This document shows positions 11,928 through 25,639 of a stretch of 64,000 bases of DNA, piece by piece. Made by a program: the position numbers and the translations under genes. Position 1 is the stretch's first letter. Each line of letters begins with the position of its first letter. The notes below the pieces were generated by a model. The model ran no database searches and was not told where the DNA came from. It worked only from the letters and a program-made list of their open reading frames with translations. Origin of the DNA: Capitulum mitella (Eukaryota > Arthropoda > Thecostraca > Pollicipedomorpha > Pollicipedidae); NCBI GenBank assembly GCA_030062745.1, contig CP099840.1, positions 9,523,033 through 9,587,032 on the forward strand, in the 5' to 3' direction.

Positions 11928-12104
11928 GACGCGTGCCGAAATACACCGAAACGTTTCGCGCGAGCCCGTGCATCCGCTGATTTTCGTTGCGTCCGGCCTG
12001 GCATTCGCACCTGAGGTTTGTCTGAGGTTTTCTTTTGCCTGAAGGGATAACAGGTAAAACGAGAATCACGAACATGGCAAATTTATTCGGCAAACAAAGG
12101 TCGG

Positions 12105-12268
12105 ACCGGCTCAAAACGCTCTAATAAGTTAGAGCGTTTAAAGCTCTAACTCATTAGAGCTTTAAATGCTATTTTTAAACGCTTGAATTCAACGCTAACG
12201 TTAGATTCTCGCGAGCTCTAACTTATTAGAGCTCAAAACGCTCTAATAAGTTAGAGCGTTCTGAGCCG
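12105..12268. repeat. Nested palindrome cluster
   Basis: Four hairpins share the core GCTCTAA-N4-TTAGAGC: 12115-12138 (10-bp arms), 12137-12166 (13-bp arms), 12213-12234 (9-bp arms) and 12237-12260 (10-bp arms, same as the first). The outermost sequences, CGGCTCAAAACGCTCTAA and TTAGAGCGTTCTGAGCCG, also pair, so the whole block is a foldback. No ORF lies in it. Confidence 0.85.
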
Positions 12269-12984
12269 TCGAGAACTGAATTGAAGAGCGAGAATTCAAC
12301 GCGAACTGAACGTGAAGTCGCATCGCGCACAGCTCATTTCAGAGTGGAGCTCACGACGCACGCCACGCGCAAGTGATAGGAAGACGAAAAAGCTGTTCCT
12401 GAGCATTTGCATGGATTGGGTGTAATGCTGGCAATCTAAGAGAAGCAGCGAGTTGGAAAAAAGCGCCAAAATGCAGCTCTATGTACGAGGCCCGTGTCAC
12501 GGGCCAGAGGCCCACATTTGGATGTCACTCGTCTTGGGAGTTGCCATGATTCCAGGACCCCATGGTGATTATACCACGACACCATACACAAGTCGCGGAC
12601 TTGCAATAAAAATTACATCAGCGTGCCACCCGTCCTTTAATGTCTGATGAATATCCACCTAAACATAATCTTATTTTACTGGGGCTTCGTTGGTATCCGT
12701 TTTTTCGTGGAGATCAGCACGCCTAACGCGAATTTTTCGGAAAAAGAATGACTTGCCGACTTCAGTTTCTGGGTAAATCCACAGGTTAAGAACATAACCG
12801 ATCTATGCACGGCTACTCGGAATACACTCGTTAAAAAAGTTATCCAGTTTTCGTGTTCAAAGCTGTCTCCACTTCAGCACTGCTTGTAGGCGACCCAGAG
12901 TCAGAGAAACTCGAGGTGGGTATCGCCTCCAGGGAAACTGAACAGTCAATCGTACCCCATCATGCGTGTGCAAGACCCATGGCT

Positions 12985-13085
12985 GAAGATTTCCAAAAAC
13001 AATTTGTGAGGGGGTTCGTTATAGGATTTTAGACCGTTTCTTCCCAGTCATTGTCATATGCTTAATGCCTAATAATAACCTCTAA
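12985..13085 (+). repeat. Interspersed repeat family A, copy 2
   Basis: It contains GGATTTTAGACCGTTTCTTC, then CAGTCATTGTCATATGCTTAATG, matching family A in order. It also shares an upstream word near CCATGGCTGAAGATTTCC. Confidence 0.6.
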
Positions 13086-14874
13086 ACACTGGTGGGATCC
13101 TCTCACCCTCCCATGCCATCCACCTTCAGGACATGTAACCATGGCAATAACAAACAGTACATTTGATTTTTTTGTGGATTAAAGACCAAAAGTAACTTTC
13201 GCGATGTTTTTTTGACGTTTGTAACTCGTGAGACCTAGAGCAAGATTTAGTATCGTCGAAAAGGAAATTGAAAAGTCATTGGCATGCGGTATAGATTATA
13301 AGTCAGAGAGATCTGAAATCGACATCATTGCAAACGAAGGAATGCAAAGAGCTTAGCATTCTCGCTTAACGACGATTTGTTGAACGTTGAACCCTAGTAT
13401 TACTTTTATTTTCGCCTGTGCCGGGAAAATCTATGATACCTGTTACCCCTTTCGCTTCGGACCTGCACTTGGCGTCCCAGTAATTATTGGCTGGCTTCTA
13501 CTCTGTTCGACACTTTTGACGAAAGTAACGTTGGATAGTTGTGCAACCAAATTACGACGACAACACCAAGAGCATATCAGTTGCTTTGTTGCTTAAACGC
13601 GTTTTTTTTAATGCGTTTTAAGATAAAAATAAAACACTGGGTGCTTGCGGGAGGAATCAAATGCGTCTTACCATGCTACCGAGAGAACACGAATTGTAAA
13701 GACATCTACGGAAAGATACAGTGCCCCGCAGTAGGGTTGAACACGAGAACTCTAGACTTTACCAGGAGAAGTATTCATAACATTAGAATTAACAGATATA
13801 TGGAACAGATATCAGTACTCGTTATGAAAACAGAACTACTAAGCTACTAAAATCTGTTTGCGTTTATTTCGGGAAATAATGTGGCACATTATTTCGAGTT
13901 TTCTTGCGGGAAGTGGTAAAACCATGAGACTGAACGGAGCCATTGATTCAATTGGTCTGTTTAAAACCGAATTTTGCATAGAGGTATTCGGCTCAGCCAT
14001 AGCATTGTGCAAAGCCGTAGCATTGTCATCGTAGTTAAAAATTTTCTAAATTGACGTTCGCTTTTAGCTCACCAGTTCCCAGATTTTAAAGCAGCTTCGT
14101 GAAACTTAGTGACTTTTCCTCACGATTCTATTCACATGTCATGGCATATTTTAACGATTTTATTTTTCCCAGAGGTGGAGCCTGACCGAGTTCTTAGGAG
14201 ACACCTCAAGCTCGTTATGGCGCTGTTGAACGCAGAAGAAAAATGGCTTTCGGCATTAAAGTCTTTTAAGACAGAGCCAAACATTTCCAGAGTGTATACG
14301 TATGTAACGGAACAAAAACAAAAATGTTTGGTTTGACCAGGTCACCTCAGGTGGCCAGGTTAAGATGCAAGGTTAAATTTTCAGAATCCGGTTGCACGTT
14401 TAATTTTCTGACACTTGTTTTTGAAATCAAAAAAGGAACACATATGACTCAGCAGAATCGTTCGCTTGTGTTCCAAGCGTCAGATTTTTAGGTCAGTCAA
14501 GCGTCACCTCATGGTGAGTCGGTTGCTGGTTTTTGCAATCAAATCGGACGACTAATCCTCAAGGTTTGGGAGGGGGCGAATAAGCCCGCCCCCGCCCCCC
14601 AATATGGGAATGCGTCCGTGCGTTATGAGTACGGAATTAGGGTTAATGTTCCCCGATCCGTGAACGATGACTGCGATTTTGTATTCATTCGCCAACTCCT
14701 TTACTGCTAAACAGTTTGATGCGGGGCTGTAGAGTGCGTAGCCACCACGACCGTGCAACCCCAAGAAAGTAATATCAGTAGTGCAAATGCAAATACAAGA
14801 ATGCACCATAGGCTGCGCTCTGAATATCTTTGTCAGATATGTGAGTAAATTCTATGTCAAGAGCAGGGTAGTGG

Positions 14875-14990
14875 CTATACCTGGATACCTCTGGAAATTA
14901 TCTGAGGGGTCCACAAAGGATTTCAGACCGCTTCTTTCCAGTCATTGCCATAGACCTAATGTCAAATCCCTTAACACTGATTAAGGGACC
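14875..14990 (+). repeat. Interspersed repeat family A, copy 3
   Basis: It contains GGATTTCAGACCGCTTCTTT and CAGTCATTGCCATAGACCT, then AATGTCAAATCCC. It ends about 80 bp before the long inverted-repeat element. Confidence 0.6.
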
Positions 14991-15064
14991 TCTCTCCCGG
15001 GACCGCCAGCCATGGCAGCGGCAAATGCTCAATTGTTTCGCATCAAAAGTCAAAGCTGTGATGT

Positions 15065-16460
15065 TGCAGCATGGCTGCGGCGCTATCGGTTTCAGCGATT
15101 TTGAGGATTATTGTATAATGCGGTCTTCGTTTCGCTCTCCTGGTCCCGCTCGTCGGCCCGGCGCTGCGTGAGCGCCGCACGCGTGGGAGCCGCTGCGCGT
15201 GCCGCCGCTGCGGTGGCCGGCGCCTGTCGAACGGCCCGGCTTTGATGAAACACCCTCCGACCCGCCGACCGCCTACGGAAAATGCACAAACCGCTGAGGC
15301 GGTCGATTCCGGTCGTGCATACAGACTGTGAATGATGCGGGGTGAGACGTGGAAGGCGTAAGAAAGAAGGAGGCGTTCGGGGGATTACTTTGTAACGGCG
15401 GTATCCGGGGGCTTTTGCTCAGTGGACCCACCGCCCACCCCGGCTACCTATATCGCCCTACGTCGCCTTGAAAAAAAACAACTTAAATCGCGAGGGACAA
15501 GGAGCGTCACAGCGTCGTTCGGACATGGACGAAGAAAGCCTGGACGACTGTAAGACAGGGACGTATACCTACTTGTCGATAAAAGGCTCGGACCGCAGTG
15601 ATCGGTAGCCAAACGTCCCGGGATAAGGACTGAGCTGGCCGAGGCCACGGCCGCTCAGAAAAGGAGTCGTGGGCGAGTAGCCTTCGCGGTCTCGGGTTGA
15701 CTGCAGGCTCGTGGTGGTCCCGGCGACGCTGACGTCAGGAGCTGCCATCTAAATCAAATTAAATTCTTTGTTTATTATTATATTATATTCTTTTGTATTT
15801 TAAATATTTTTTTGATTAAACAAAAAAGTTAATTTTTCCGCGCAACAGCCCAGAGTGTCAGGCAGCTGTCCGGACCTGGACGAATGAACCGTGAACGGCT
15901 GTGAGACCGGGACTTGGGCCAGCAGGTCAAAAGGCTCGGACCGAGTTGATCTGTAGCCACAAGTCCCGGGGCAGGGACTGGGCTAGCCGCGGCGACGGCA
16001 GCCCAGAAAAAAGAGTCGCGGGCGAAAAAAACCCAAAGGGTCCCGGGTTCACCGGCTGCCGGGGAACCCCGGTAGCCGGTGGAAATGGGGAGAGGAGATG
16101 AGGGGGAGAGGAAATGAGTAAAAGGCTCCCGTTCACCGCCGTCACAAAGTCATCCCCTGAAGCGCCTCTTTCCTCCTCACGCCTTTTTACGTCTCACCCT
16201 GCATCATTCACTGTCTGTATGCACGACCAGAATCGGCGGCCTCAGCGATTTGCACATAGTCTCCGTAGCAGGCGGTCGGCGGGTCAGCAAAACCGAGCCG
16301 CTCGGCAGGCACCGGCCACCGCAGCGACGGTACGCGCAGCGGCTCCCACGCGGCCGCTCACGCAGCGCCGGGCCGACGAGCGGGACCAAGAGAGCGAAAC
16401 GAAGACATAAATATTTATCCGCAAAATCGCTGAAACCGACCATGCCGCAGCCGTGCTACA
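15065..16460. mobile_element. Long terminal-inverted-repeat element, non-autonomous
   Basis: The sequence at 15065-15380 recurs as the reverse complement at 16155-16460 with high similarity, both starting (outside in) with GCA or GTA then GC(A)(T/C)GGCTGCGGC and a shared TCGGTTTCAGCGATTTTG. Between the arms, two direct copies of a GC-rich segment lie at about 15508-15700 and 15855-16060. No transposase frame is visible. Long arms plus internal duplication suggest a foldback or Mutator-like non-autonomous element. A target duplication was not identified. Confidence 0.65.
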
Positions 16461-16784
16461 ATGTTAAAGGAAATTAAAGGGCGATCGTAATCGACTGTTC
16501 ATACATGGACTTGGTTGGTCTGAAAAATGTCGTTAATAGCGTTTTTCAGGGGCAGCGCAACAGGGACGGGGGCGGGGCAGAACAGAACAGGGGGCAGCAA
16601 CAGGGCAGGCAGTTGTTTTCCTGCCTGCCAGTATGGGGGCAAGAGTATGTCCCCCCCCAAAAAAAAAATTAGGAGGCCCCTTTTACCCAAACTGAAAGCT
16701 TGGTAGTTACACGTGTTATTAAAATCCAGATCAAGGAAGCTCCCATAACTGAGCGAGGTGTCATTAATCGGATTCAGGAGGACC

Positions 16785-17110
16785 ATTTCTGCTTCAAGAG
16801 GCCCCTTTTCTGTATCAGGAGGCTCCTTTAGGAAGCCCTTCTCGGGATCAAAAGGAACTGTTTTGCTTTAAAGAGGCCCCTTTGCTCGCTCAGGAGGCCC
16901 CCTTTATGAGTCAGGAGGCTCCTGTTCTGGATTAGGAGGCACCCTATGTGCATCAGCATGCGCTGTTCTGGAACAGGACACCCCTTTTATACATCAGGAA
17001 GCTCCTGTTTCGGATCAGGAGGCCCTGTTTTGGGGTAAGGAGTCCCTTTGCTGAATCGGGAAGCCCCCTGTATGAAGCAGGAAGCCCCGTGCGAGGGGGC
17101 TCCATTTTGT
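16785..17110. repeat. Degenerate minisatellite, about 30-bp unit (AGGAGGCCCC...)
   Basis: AGGAGGCCCC, AGGAGGCTCC and AGGAAGCCCC recur about every 25-35 bp with T-rich spacers. No gene is present. Confidence 0.65.
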
Positions 17111-17199
17111 TTAGGAGCCCCCCTAGAAAATCATGCCCCCCACCCGACTCAAAATCAGTGGCGTCATCCTTCGCGTTCTAAGTACTCACGTTTTGGCAA

Positions 17200-20100
17200 T
17201 GTAGAAGCTTCAGAGAATAAAAACCAGTGAAAACTACATTCTGTTGTCATTACTTAATCCGAACAAGCAAGACCTGCGCAGGAGGCTGCAGCTGTAAATG
17301 GGAGACCGCAGAAAAGGACATGCGTGAAACCAAGGGAAATCGCTCTGAACATCCATAAGCGTAGAGTTTTGAGATATACGGTGTATTATGAATAAGGTTC
17401 AAGGACTACGGGATACAGTTTTGCTGTCTCATTTCAAAACACGTTTTAAGGTGAAACATTCTCTTCAAATGTAAGAGGATCCCCATATGTGGCTATCCCT
17501 CTTGCAGCTCACGATATCAGATAATATGTGATGCACCTGCTGGGCGGCGGCCTATGTGACGTGACGTGACATGACCAAGTATACTGAAGGTAGCATGGGA
17601 AGGGAATTTCAAGGGACTGATTCGAACAGGTATTTCCTTCATTGTTCTTCGTTTGCCATGCCACAGTTTGCAATGCAGAGTAATTTAAACGGAAAGTTTC
17701 GCCTTCAGTACGTATGTTGAGGTAAGTTAGCAAAGTTACAGCCTATAATCTTCGAAGTCGATTTCTACTGCACGTTATGTCTCAACCCTTCACACTTACG
17801 GAATTTCTAAGCGATTTCCGGCGGGTTTCACGTGTCTTCCATTTAGTTCCGCCCCATCCTCAGCTGTTGCCTGATGTCATGGGAGGGTGAAGGCCGAGAA
17901 TGAAGTGCAGTTGCATCACCACCAAAAGGAGGGGGCGGGGTGAGATGGCGTGCAGCGATTCACCGCCACTCGCCCAGACACCAACTGGCGGCTCCCACGT
18001 GAAGCCTGGCGCCTGACTGCGGGTGCATGGATCCGTCCACACACGCCCGCTGCAGCCCGGAAACTATTCGGCCTCTTCCGCCACGCAATAGCGGAACAGC
18101 AGCCTGTCGCGGAAGAAGTCGGCATTGCGGGGTCTACCACAGGGCCAGACCAATGTCCACAGTTTTGGGAAATGAAACACATAAACGTGAAGGGCTCGGG
18201 CGCTGCCTCCAATTCTGGCAGCACGCGAGAGAAAGGCAAACCGCACGACAAAAGCGACCCAGTAATGAGCCTTGATGTTAGCGGCCTTGGGCTCGACTAC
18301 CAACATGTAATTCATGTCATTCGGTTTAACCGGTTTCTACACCAATGACATGACAAGTCATCAAAGTGCATTTTGGCCCAGGTTTCGTGACGCATTTCTG
18401 TCTCTTGGTCATAGGCCTTACGCTATAAAAAGGGTACAAATGTGCATTGCCACAATGTTACATAGTACGTCATTGTGGCACTCATGCGTGTGGATTGCAA
18501 TCTTAGAACCGCGGTATAAATTCAGCCACATAACCGATATCGCGTGACAAGCAGTACATTCCGATGAGAGCAAACTATTCAAGCAATATTCAGTAGGAAT
18601 GCAGATTTAGCCCAAAGCGGTCCTGAGCCCTTAGCGCATATCATCTCGCGCACACTTTAATCCTCATCGGATGATCGTTATTTGTCATTCATGCACTGAG
18701 AAACTCATCCAGCGCACTTTAATGTTTTTGCGGGCGTGTGTAGAAACTGCTCCACAATGTGCTTCTGCTTTACCAACCACGATTGCTTACATGGAACAGA
18801 CACAAAAACGTCTGTTCCTTCGCTTCCTTCCGTCTCAACCCTCTCTATCCCAGGCCTAAAGAGGACCTTGGGCTGAAGATTTGCGATCAGACATTCATAT
18901 TCCCTTTCTTTCTTCTGGTTGCTTAGTAGGGTCAGCTGGTGGATTCCAGGTTATCATCGCCAAGACGGAAAGTTAATCATGTAATGCTAGTCATAGAGAG
19001 TGGTAAACGTTCTTTTTGTATTTTTAATATTAACCTATATTTATTAAAAATTAATTTTCTATTTATTTTATGTACTGTAGAGTGGTCCTTAAAAACGAAT
19101 TGAGCAGTATCACCGGTCTCAACCTTTTTTCCTCTTGTGTGTTCCAAGAAAATGTCACCACGGAATTTTAGGGTCAATATCTCTTCGTTTAGGAGTTGCG
19201 CACAGCACGTCTAATAAGATGCGACTACCGCCGCCCGGCGTTGCAGTCTCCGTAGGCCGCGCGGAGGCGGTCGCCGCAGGTAGCTCCAGACGGCAACCGG
19301 CGGGCGGTCGAAAACGACCGCTTATCGGAAACTGATACTTTGAATGCTTTGTGAAACCAATTCTTACGGGTTTTCAGTAGCCTGGGTCAAAGGTTTTACC
19401 TGTGCAATTTTCAGATTAATACTCAGGACAGATTAGCAGTAGGGTGGTCCTTATCAGACCTGAGGTTTTCAAAAAAGACATTGGTGATGCTGTTTGGCAT
19501 TCCCGCACTGAGATGAACGCAGAACAGTTGTTAAGTATTGGACGGCGACAAATATTAGCAAAGTCACTCAGCATAGAAGTACATAAGTAAAAGAAACATG
19601 TCTGGGACTGGAAAACCTCGCATCACCGGGGTTGGTTGGTTGGTTATTGGGGCTTAGGGGCGCACCGACTGCATGGTCATTCGGCGCCCGCATCACCGGG
19701 GCTGCGTGTATCCGTCAATATAGCATTACCTGCCAAACTTCTAAATACAGCGGGCCTCAGGCCTCCTACGATCTTCGCCTAATCTATTATTTAAATAGTT
19801 ACTTGCCTGTCACATCTCATGTTAGAGAACCAAAAGCTTTAAACGTTTATTTTATCCGCATTCCGATCTTTATTTTCGAGCTAAATCTCACTTATTTGCT
19901 TATACCCTTATTTGTCTCTCCCTTGATATCTCGGAAACTAGCTGTCTGATTTTGCAGCGAGATAACTACGCTCAAAAACTCCAAAAGTCTGAAAAGCGTT
20001 ATCAATAACTACAAAAAACTTTGCCTCACATTTATTAGCCACCCTTAGATTGGATATTGTCGTTGGAAGAAGTACCAAGATACGAGGTCCAAGGGTCCAA

Positions 20101-23100
20101 AATGTGTATTTAACGCCAAGATGTATTCATACAAGCATCAAAAAGACATTCAAAAGTCATCAAAAGTAGGAAATGTTTTTGTACTTTCACTAATCGTTGC
20201 CTTCTGCAAGAACCTAAAACGGGCTGATGTGACTATCTGTATCTTTCGAACGCAGCAAAGTAACAATGGCCTTACAACAGCGATGCCAGGGACTTGAAAT
20301 GTTGGTTTGGATCTTGGTAATTTGCACCATATGAGGAAATGTCTGCAAAAGTGCTTATGTTCTAACTGCAATCGCCTGATGTCGGACAATCTGACATTAC
20401 GCTGACATGGCGTTAAACATTAAAGCATACATCAACAGCATATTCAGGAACTCGACATGGGGAAACGTTTTTACCTTCCTGCCTGCGTGCTTCCTTGCAG
20501 CCTCGTTGTCCGAAAGTTGGTTTCATGATACGACCTTCTGAGCGTCCATATGTGGTGCCCTGGATCCCCACTGCCGTCACAATATTTCCTTTACGGGTAA
20601 AAAGGCGAGGAGCAAAGCGTGCAGCCTGCTATTATGCCTGTCATTGATGTGATAAAGTCGATAAGCTACTTTCCAAAAACAATGTCTTGGTGCCCTTTTG
20701 GCTTCCCTGGTTCTGCCACTGTCGTCATAAGATATAAAAGATATACGGAAGGAAATGGACAAACATTGCACAAACTTATTATATGATTCTCATAACAAAG
20801 ATTAGAGCATATTGAGAGCGCAGCCTCCAATGTACGGAAATGGCTGAGCATGCCTTCTAAAAAACCCTTGGACCCGATTCCGATAAAGGTATGTATTTAA
20901 AGTTGTCATGGTGTTTGCGAAAAAAGCCCATTTGGTAGTAATGGGTGCAAAAACTCAGGAGGCTTGATAAAAACCCGCTTGTTTGATGGTTTCCTGGTGG
21001 TATATTGGTGGAATGTAGGACCAGAACAACTGGTTTGCTGCGAAATCTAGGGCGGAGTTTGCTAAGATGAATTTTGTGAATAAACCAAATTGCAAAGAGG
21101 CACTGATGTTATTTCCAGACTGACCAGTTTAAAACTTCATTCAGTGACAATCTCACTTTTCTTTAAAAACATGATATGATGCAGCATTAGCCTACACTGC
21201 ATCACGCGAGAGTTCTGAATTCTGCAATAAGGAAAATGTTTTAGATCTGGGAATGAAAAGCGGAGTAGGGAACCAGTCCCCTGCGTGAGGTCTAAAAAAT
21301 CTGCGTGTATCTCATGCGTGCATCTCGTGTGCAGGGCTGCACATATCTGCTCAACACATAAGCAGAAAGGAGTTTCGTTGCAAAACCATTTTCATTGTGC
21401 GCGCGTCACGAAGAAAAAGGGTTCCCGGACGTGTAATAAAAACCTTATCCAACACTTGCCCACACTGCTGCCACTGAGACAAGTTTTCCCACATGCCGCC
21501 ACATATTCGCAGCTTCCAGCCATGCATCGCTTCACATGTTTTTAGGCTGTAACTAATACATGAATGATTGTCCTTTGATTGTCACGACTTTGGCCTCATG
21601 CTCTGCATGCCCCCGAACTTTCAAAATAATATTAAGAATTTAAACATAGCTGAAGTACTGTGTATCAGACATTTCTCTGCGCACCAAGATTGTTGATCAA
21701 GGCAGCGTATTAGTCCATAGTGACATTTTCACTCGGCTTTTGACAGAATAAGTTTTTTTCGGAGTATGTATGGGTATAATGGGCGCCATCTGGCAAAACG
21801 TAATTCGGCTTTCATAACACCAATCACATTTTATGCACGTATGTTCCAAGAAACGTATTAAAAAGCGTATCTGAAGCGTTACCTGTGAACTGCCTTCAAA
21901 CAAACAAGCAAGGAGGCATTCCGAACTCCGATTTTCATCGATAATGTGAATGCCTTCGCTCGTTTCGCCAGCTCACACAGCCTGAATAATTTGCCTGGTT
22001 GACCAGTAAACATGGGACCTTCCTATGCATTCCTTCGTCTGGTGCTGAAGTGAAAAATAGGAGTGAGGAGGAAAAGAGCAAGAGGTTAAGACATAGCTTT
22101 GCAGTTCAAGGCCGCAAGACACCATTACCTTGTGTTCTGCACCGAGTTGAGGCAAGCTAACCATGTCCTGAATGCACCAGGCCCGGCTCCGTATTCGCGG
22201 CAAGTAGTTCGGAAACCGCACGCCAGGACGCAGGGCGAAGGCCCCTGGGACAAACCACGCTTATTTTACCTCCCATTGTACGCAGGTCAGGCCTTCGCAT
22301 CGAGAAATCTACAATCATACTTTGACATTATTAATTTATGGACCTTGGACTGGTAACTCCGTCTTGATCTTCGACTGCGGTTTCTATCCTGAGCCCTGGA
22401 CTAAAGATGTCTTCTGAATTCTCTACTTTATTTAATCTATGCGACTTGCGGTGGAGGAATGGCTGACTCCTCAGGCACACTGGTGTTTTTTTCTCTCTGC
22501 CGCATAACTCCGTAACCAAGCGATGCAACGTCGTCAAATTTTCAGTATTCCATGATACATCAGTTGTGCATTGTTTGAGATAAACCTCTGACAAGTTCTT
22601 CAAAGGCCAAGAGAACATCGTGTCATAAAGATGATGGCGTTTTTCGATTTTGTTGTTTTGTCGAGTTTGCGTCATCTTTACCGGTACACTCAGCGCGTAA
22701 GATTGCTGACAGTGTGCAGTTTGTTTACCGCGGTTATTTGGCTTCTGCAAACCGCATGGCCTAGGTTAATCTCTGCCACCATTTTCCTCACATAGACGTG
22801 AATTGGTATCTTGTTCATGTCCCTTCACCTATTCTGGCCTTGTAATGCACGTAGTCCCCGCTTTGTTTGTTAAAACCGCACTCTCCAAATCGGTGAAATG
22901 TTGGCATTTGACGTGTCTCTGACCTGAGATCTGCAGGTTCAAAACATGACATAGCCAGATTTGCATCATCGAGGCCAATGGAATATTATTTGAATAAAAA
23001 AACAGTTCATTGGTTGTGGCGTAATTGCGTGGGGACGTCTGGCCCCCCCCATCCTGCCGGCAGGTGCAAGATGGTGAAATACCACGGAAGGTGCCTTGTT

Positions 23101-25600
23101 AACTGTTATGGCCGAGCCTGAATCCATCCAGTCCTGAATCCTGAGGCCTGAAAGCGGCTGAATCCATCGGTGTCTAGACAAGTATATGCAAGGCAAGTGC
23201 ACGAACCACAAATATGCGTGCGCAAATGTTCATATGTGCATCAGTAGATAAGCTTAAATGTGCGTGTTTCAAGTGTATGTAGGTTCTGAATATATGCAAG
23301 CAGGTGCACGTTTAAAAAGAAAACTATCCCAGGCGTGAGTTTTAGTTTGCTTTATTTGATATTTTTCACATTTTCGGCCAGAAAATGCTGCTGAATCGGT
23401 ACTCGCCAAGCATTCCAAAAACAAAAGGGCAAAAGGGAAAAGACTGCCTGCGCACGATTTTTTGCTAACATACTGCTGCGTCAGAAACAATTCGTAAATA
23501 TTAATTCCACTTAAAAGCGCACCAGATCACATCATGTTGTGAATAAGACATAAAGAACTGACTCACGTAAAATTCGGTACAATTTCCCCATTTCTCGCGG
23601 CAGTTCATAAGATTTTTTTATTGGAAATACACGCAAGCAAGCGAGCGAGCGCGCAAGTACGCAAGCAAGTACGCATTCAGAAATCCCAATGGCCGGCGAC
23701 CATAGGTCATCCCTCAGTTGCCGCATCCCTAGATCCGCTGATGCTGTCAAAATGACGTCTGAGGGTGTCCAAATTAATAGCATAAAGAAATGAACCACAA
23801 CAATTATTACAATATAATAAACTTAATTAATGTAACATTTTAGTTAATAAGTCTTAGTTCATATGGAAAATAAAGTTTGTTTCCCAAATTGCCAAGAGCA
23901 ATACAAAAATATTATGTAATTATAACATCGGCGGGAGTAGATACAGGGCGCGGTCTCCAAAGTTACGAACAAAACGGCCTAACATGTCTCAAAAAACTCC
24001 CTGGATCCGTTCCTGAAAACGGTGTTAATGTGATTTTTACACTGTATGCAAAAAAGAAGGTAGAGCAAGTCACCAGATTTCATGGTTCTACCTGGCTTTA
24101 CGCGAAACCATTCAAACATGGTGAGTGAAGATACTCAGGTGGATGGCTTATCATGGCCCCGCCGCAATATGAATGGAGTTTTTGGAGCGCACGGGAGTAA
24201 AGTTTTCGATCTGGAAAGAATTAACATATTTAGGCACTGTTTAGGCATGTTTGGGCCTTCATCAAGGGGTCAGGTAATGTCAGGCGCACATTAACACCAT
24301 TGGACGGAAACTTCGTTGGCCTCATGCGTATAGTACCAGAACAAGAAATCACTGATCCAGCAGACGAAGGTAGTTCGCTTTGTTAGACGGCTTTTTATTT
24401 CGTCACTTTTTATTTTATAGCATTTGCGGACTTTTACAAATTAAGAACATCACTGTGGCACGCTCCAAAACATCCAACAACCAAACAGCAAGTTGGTATA
24501 ATGTCATTACGAGATATCTTACGGACGCCTGTGAATTTACTTATATCTGCGTAATTAATTAATAGTATTAATAATTAACCAACCAAAACTACGTAATCTG
24601 CGTAATTACCTGTAGATGCGTTTTTTGCTAGAATTCAGTCGGTCACCGCTGGTGAGAACAGACGAAGAACACAAGCACCGCAAGCAAACACAATTGCAGT
24701 ACTGTCTATGATCAGATACTGGCTAAGATCTGCCAGTAAGCCAGGTGTGGAGCGCGTGACGAATTGTTGAACGCCTATTGTTTAACTTTTGGGGCAGCTC
24801 AACGAACAGCATTGTCCTTCGAGGCAAGCGCTTGCAAAGGAAACGGTAAAAAGGCACGACTGTGACGTGGGGCATGCAGCTGGCATGGCCGCACCCAGAG
24901 TGCGTTGCCGTATCTTTGAAACTTGGTCAGACGTGCCGCCTTTCCTTGGTCCTAAAACAAACCTACTACATAGACGGATTCCATTTGAATGACCCGTACA
25001 ACAGGAACGTGGTTTGCTGCGTCTTTTCCCTTTTTGCCAAAACAGCAAGCAGCATGCATGACCAATGACGAAATTCACTCCGTTAGAGAAACTTCGGTCA
25101 CCATCTCTCGCTTGTCACGAGAGAACGATTCCGGCCCGCTCGAGCCATTATTCGTGCAGGAAACAGACCTGAACGAAATCGACCCACGGGCTCGGTCAAT
25201 GTTCCCTTGAAAAGCCCGGTTTGCCTTCAGAACAATCCCTGATATATTCGTTTTACGCACGCCGTTCCCAAAATCGGCGTCCTTTGTGTTTTTTTTCACT
25301 CAAAAACGTCAACCACACTGATTGGACTGATGCGAACTCCGAAGAAATGGCACCGTTTCGAGAAAAAACAATAAACATGCAATTTTTAAGGTAATTTGTC
25401 TAGGACATCCATATTACAAGCACGCATGGGCGTAGTAAGCCGGGAACACTTACGAGTAAGAAGGCAGCATCTGAAGCAACATTTCTTATGCAACGCCACG
25501 AACCTTACATTAAAAGCTCCAAGGAATGGGAAATATACCCCGTCTTCTCCATTTGTTTCTACATCTATGCGTTCACGACCTATCTCCACTGGAAACGTAT
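17200..25600. other. AT-rich intergenic DNA, no gene supported
   Basis: Only short frames without recognised similarity. A small GC-rich block at 17870-18290 has a minus-strand frame ending RDRLLFRYCVAEEAE that might be an exon but matches no family I know. A family B repeat lies at 19628. Confidence 0.4.
19628..19692 (+). repeat. Interspersed repeat family B, copy 1
   Basis: A (GGTT)n tract, then ATTGGGGCTTAGGGGCGCAC, CGACTGCATGGTCATTC and GGCGCCC. It is nearly identical to the reverse complement of 44328-44393. Confidence 0.7.
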
Positions 25601-25639
25601 TCGCTGCCAACGATCAGTCCTGATTTGGCAAGTGCCGGT

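Larger units (their letters stand above)
11690..12490. repeat. Region bounded by diverged direct repeats
   Basis: About 100 bp at 11690-11790 (CTGTTTCTGAGCATTT then GGCATTATGCTGGC) resembles 12388-12485 (CTGTTCCTGAGCATTT then GTGTAATGCTGGC) in the same orientation. The palindromes lie between the copies. The interval looks like an old repeat array or composite element and has no gene. Confidence 0.5.

Noticed and set aside
17870-18290. Possible coding exon in a small GC-rich block
   Set aside because: A minus-strand frame looks protein-like, but no family, partner exon or start could be found.
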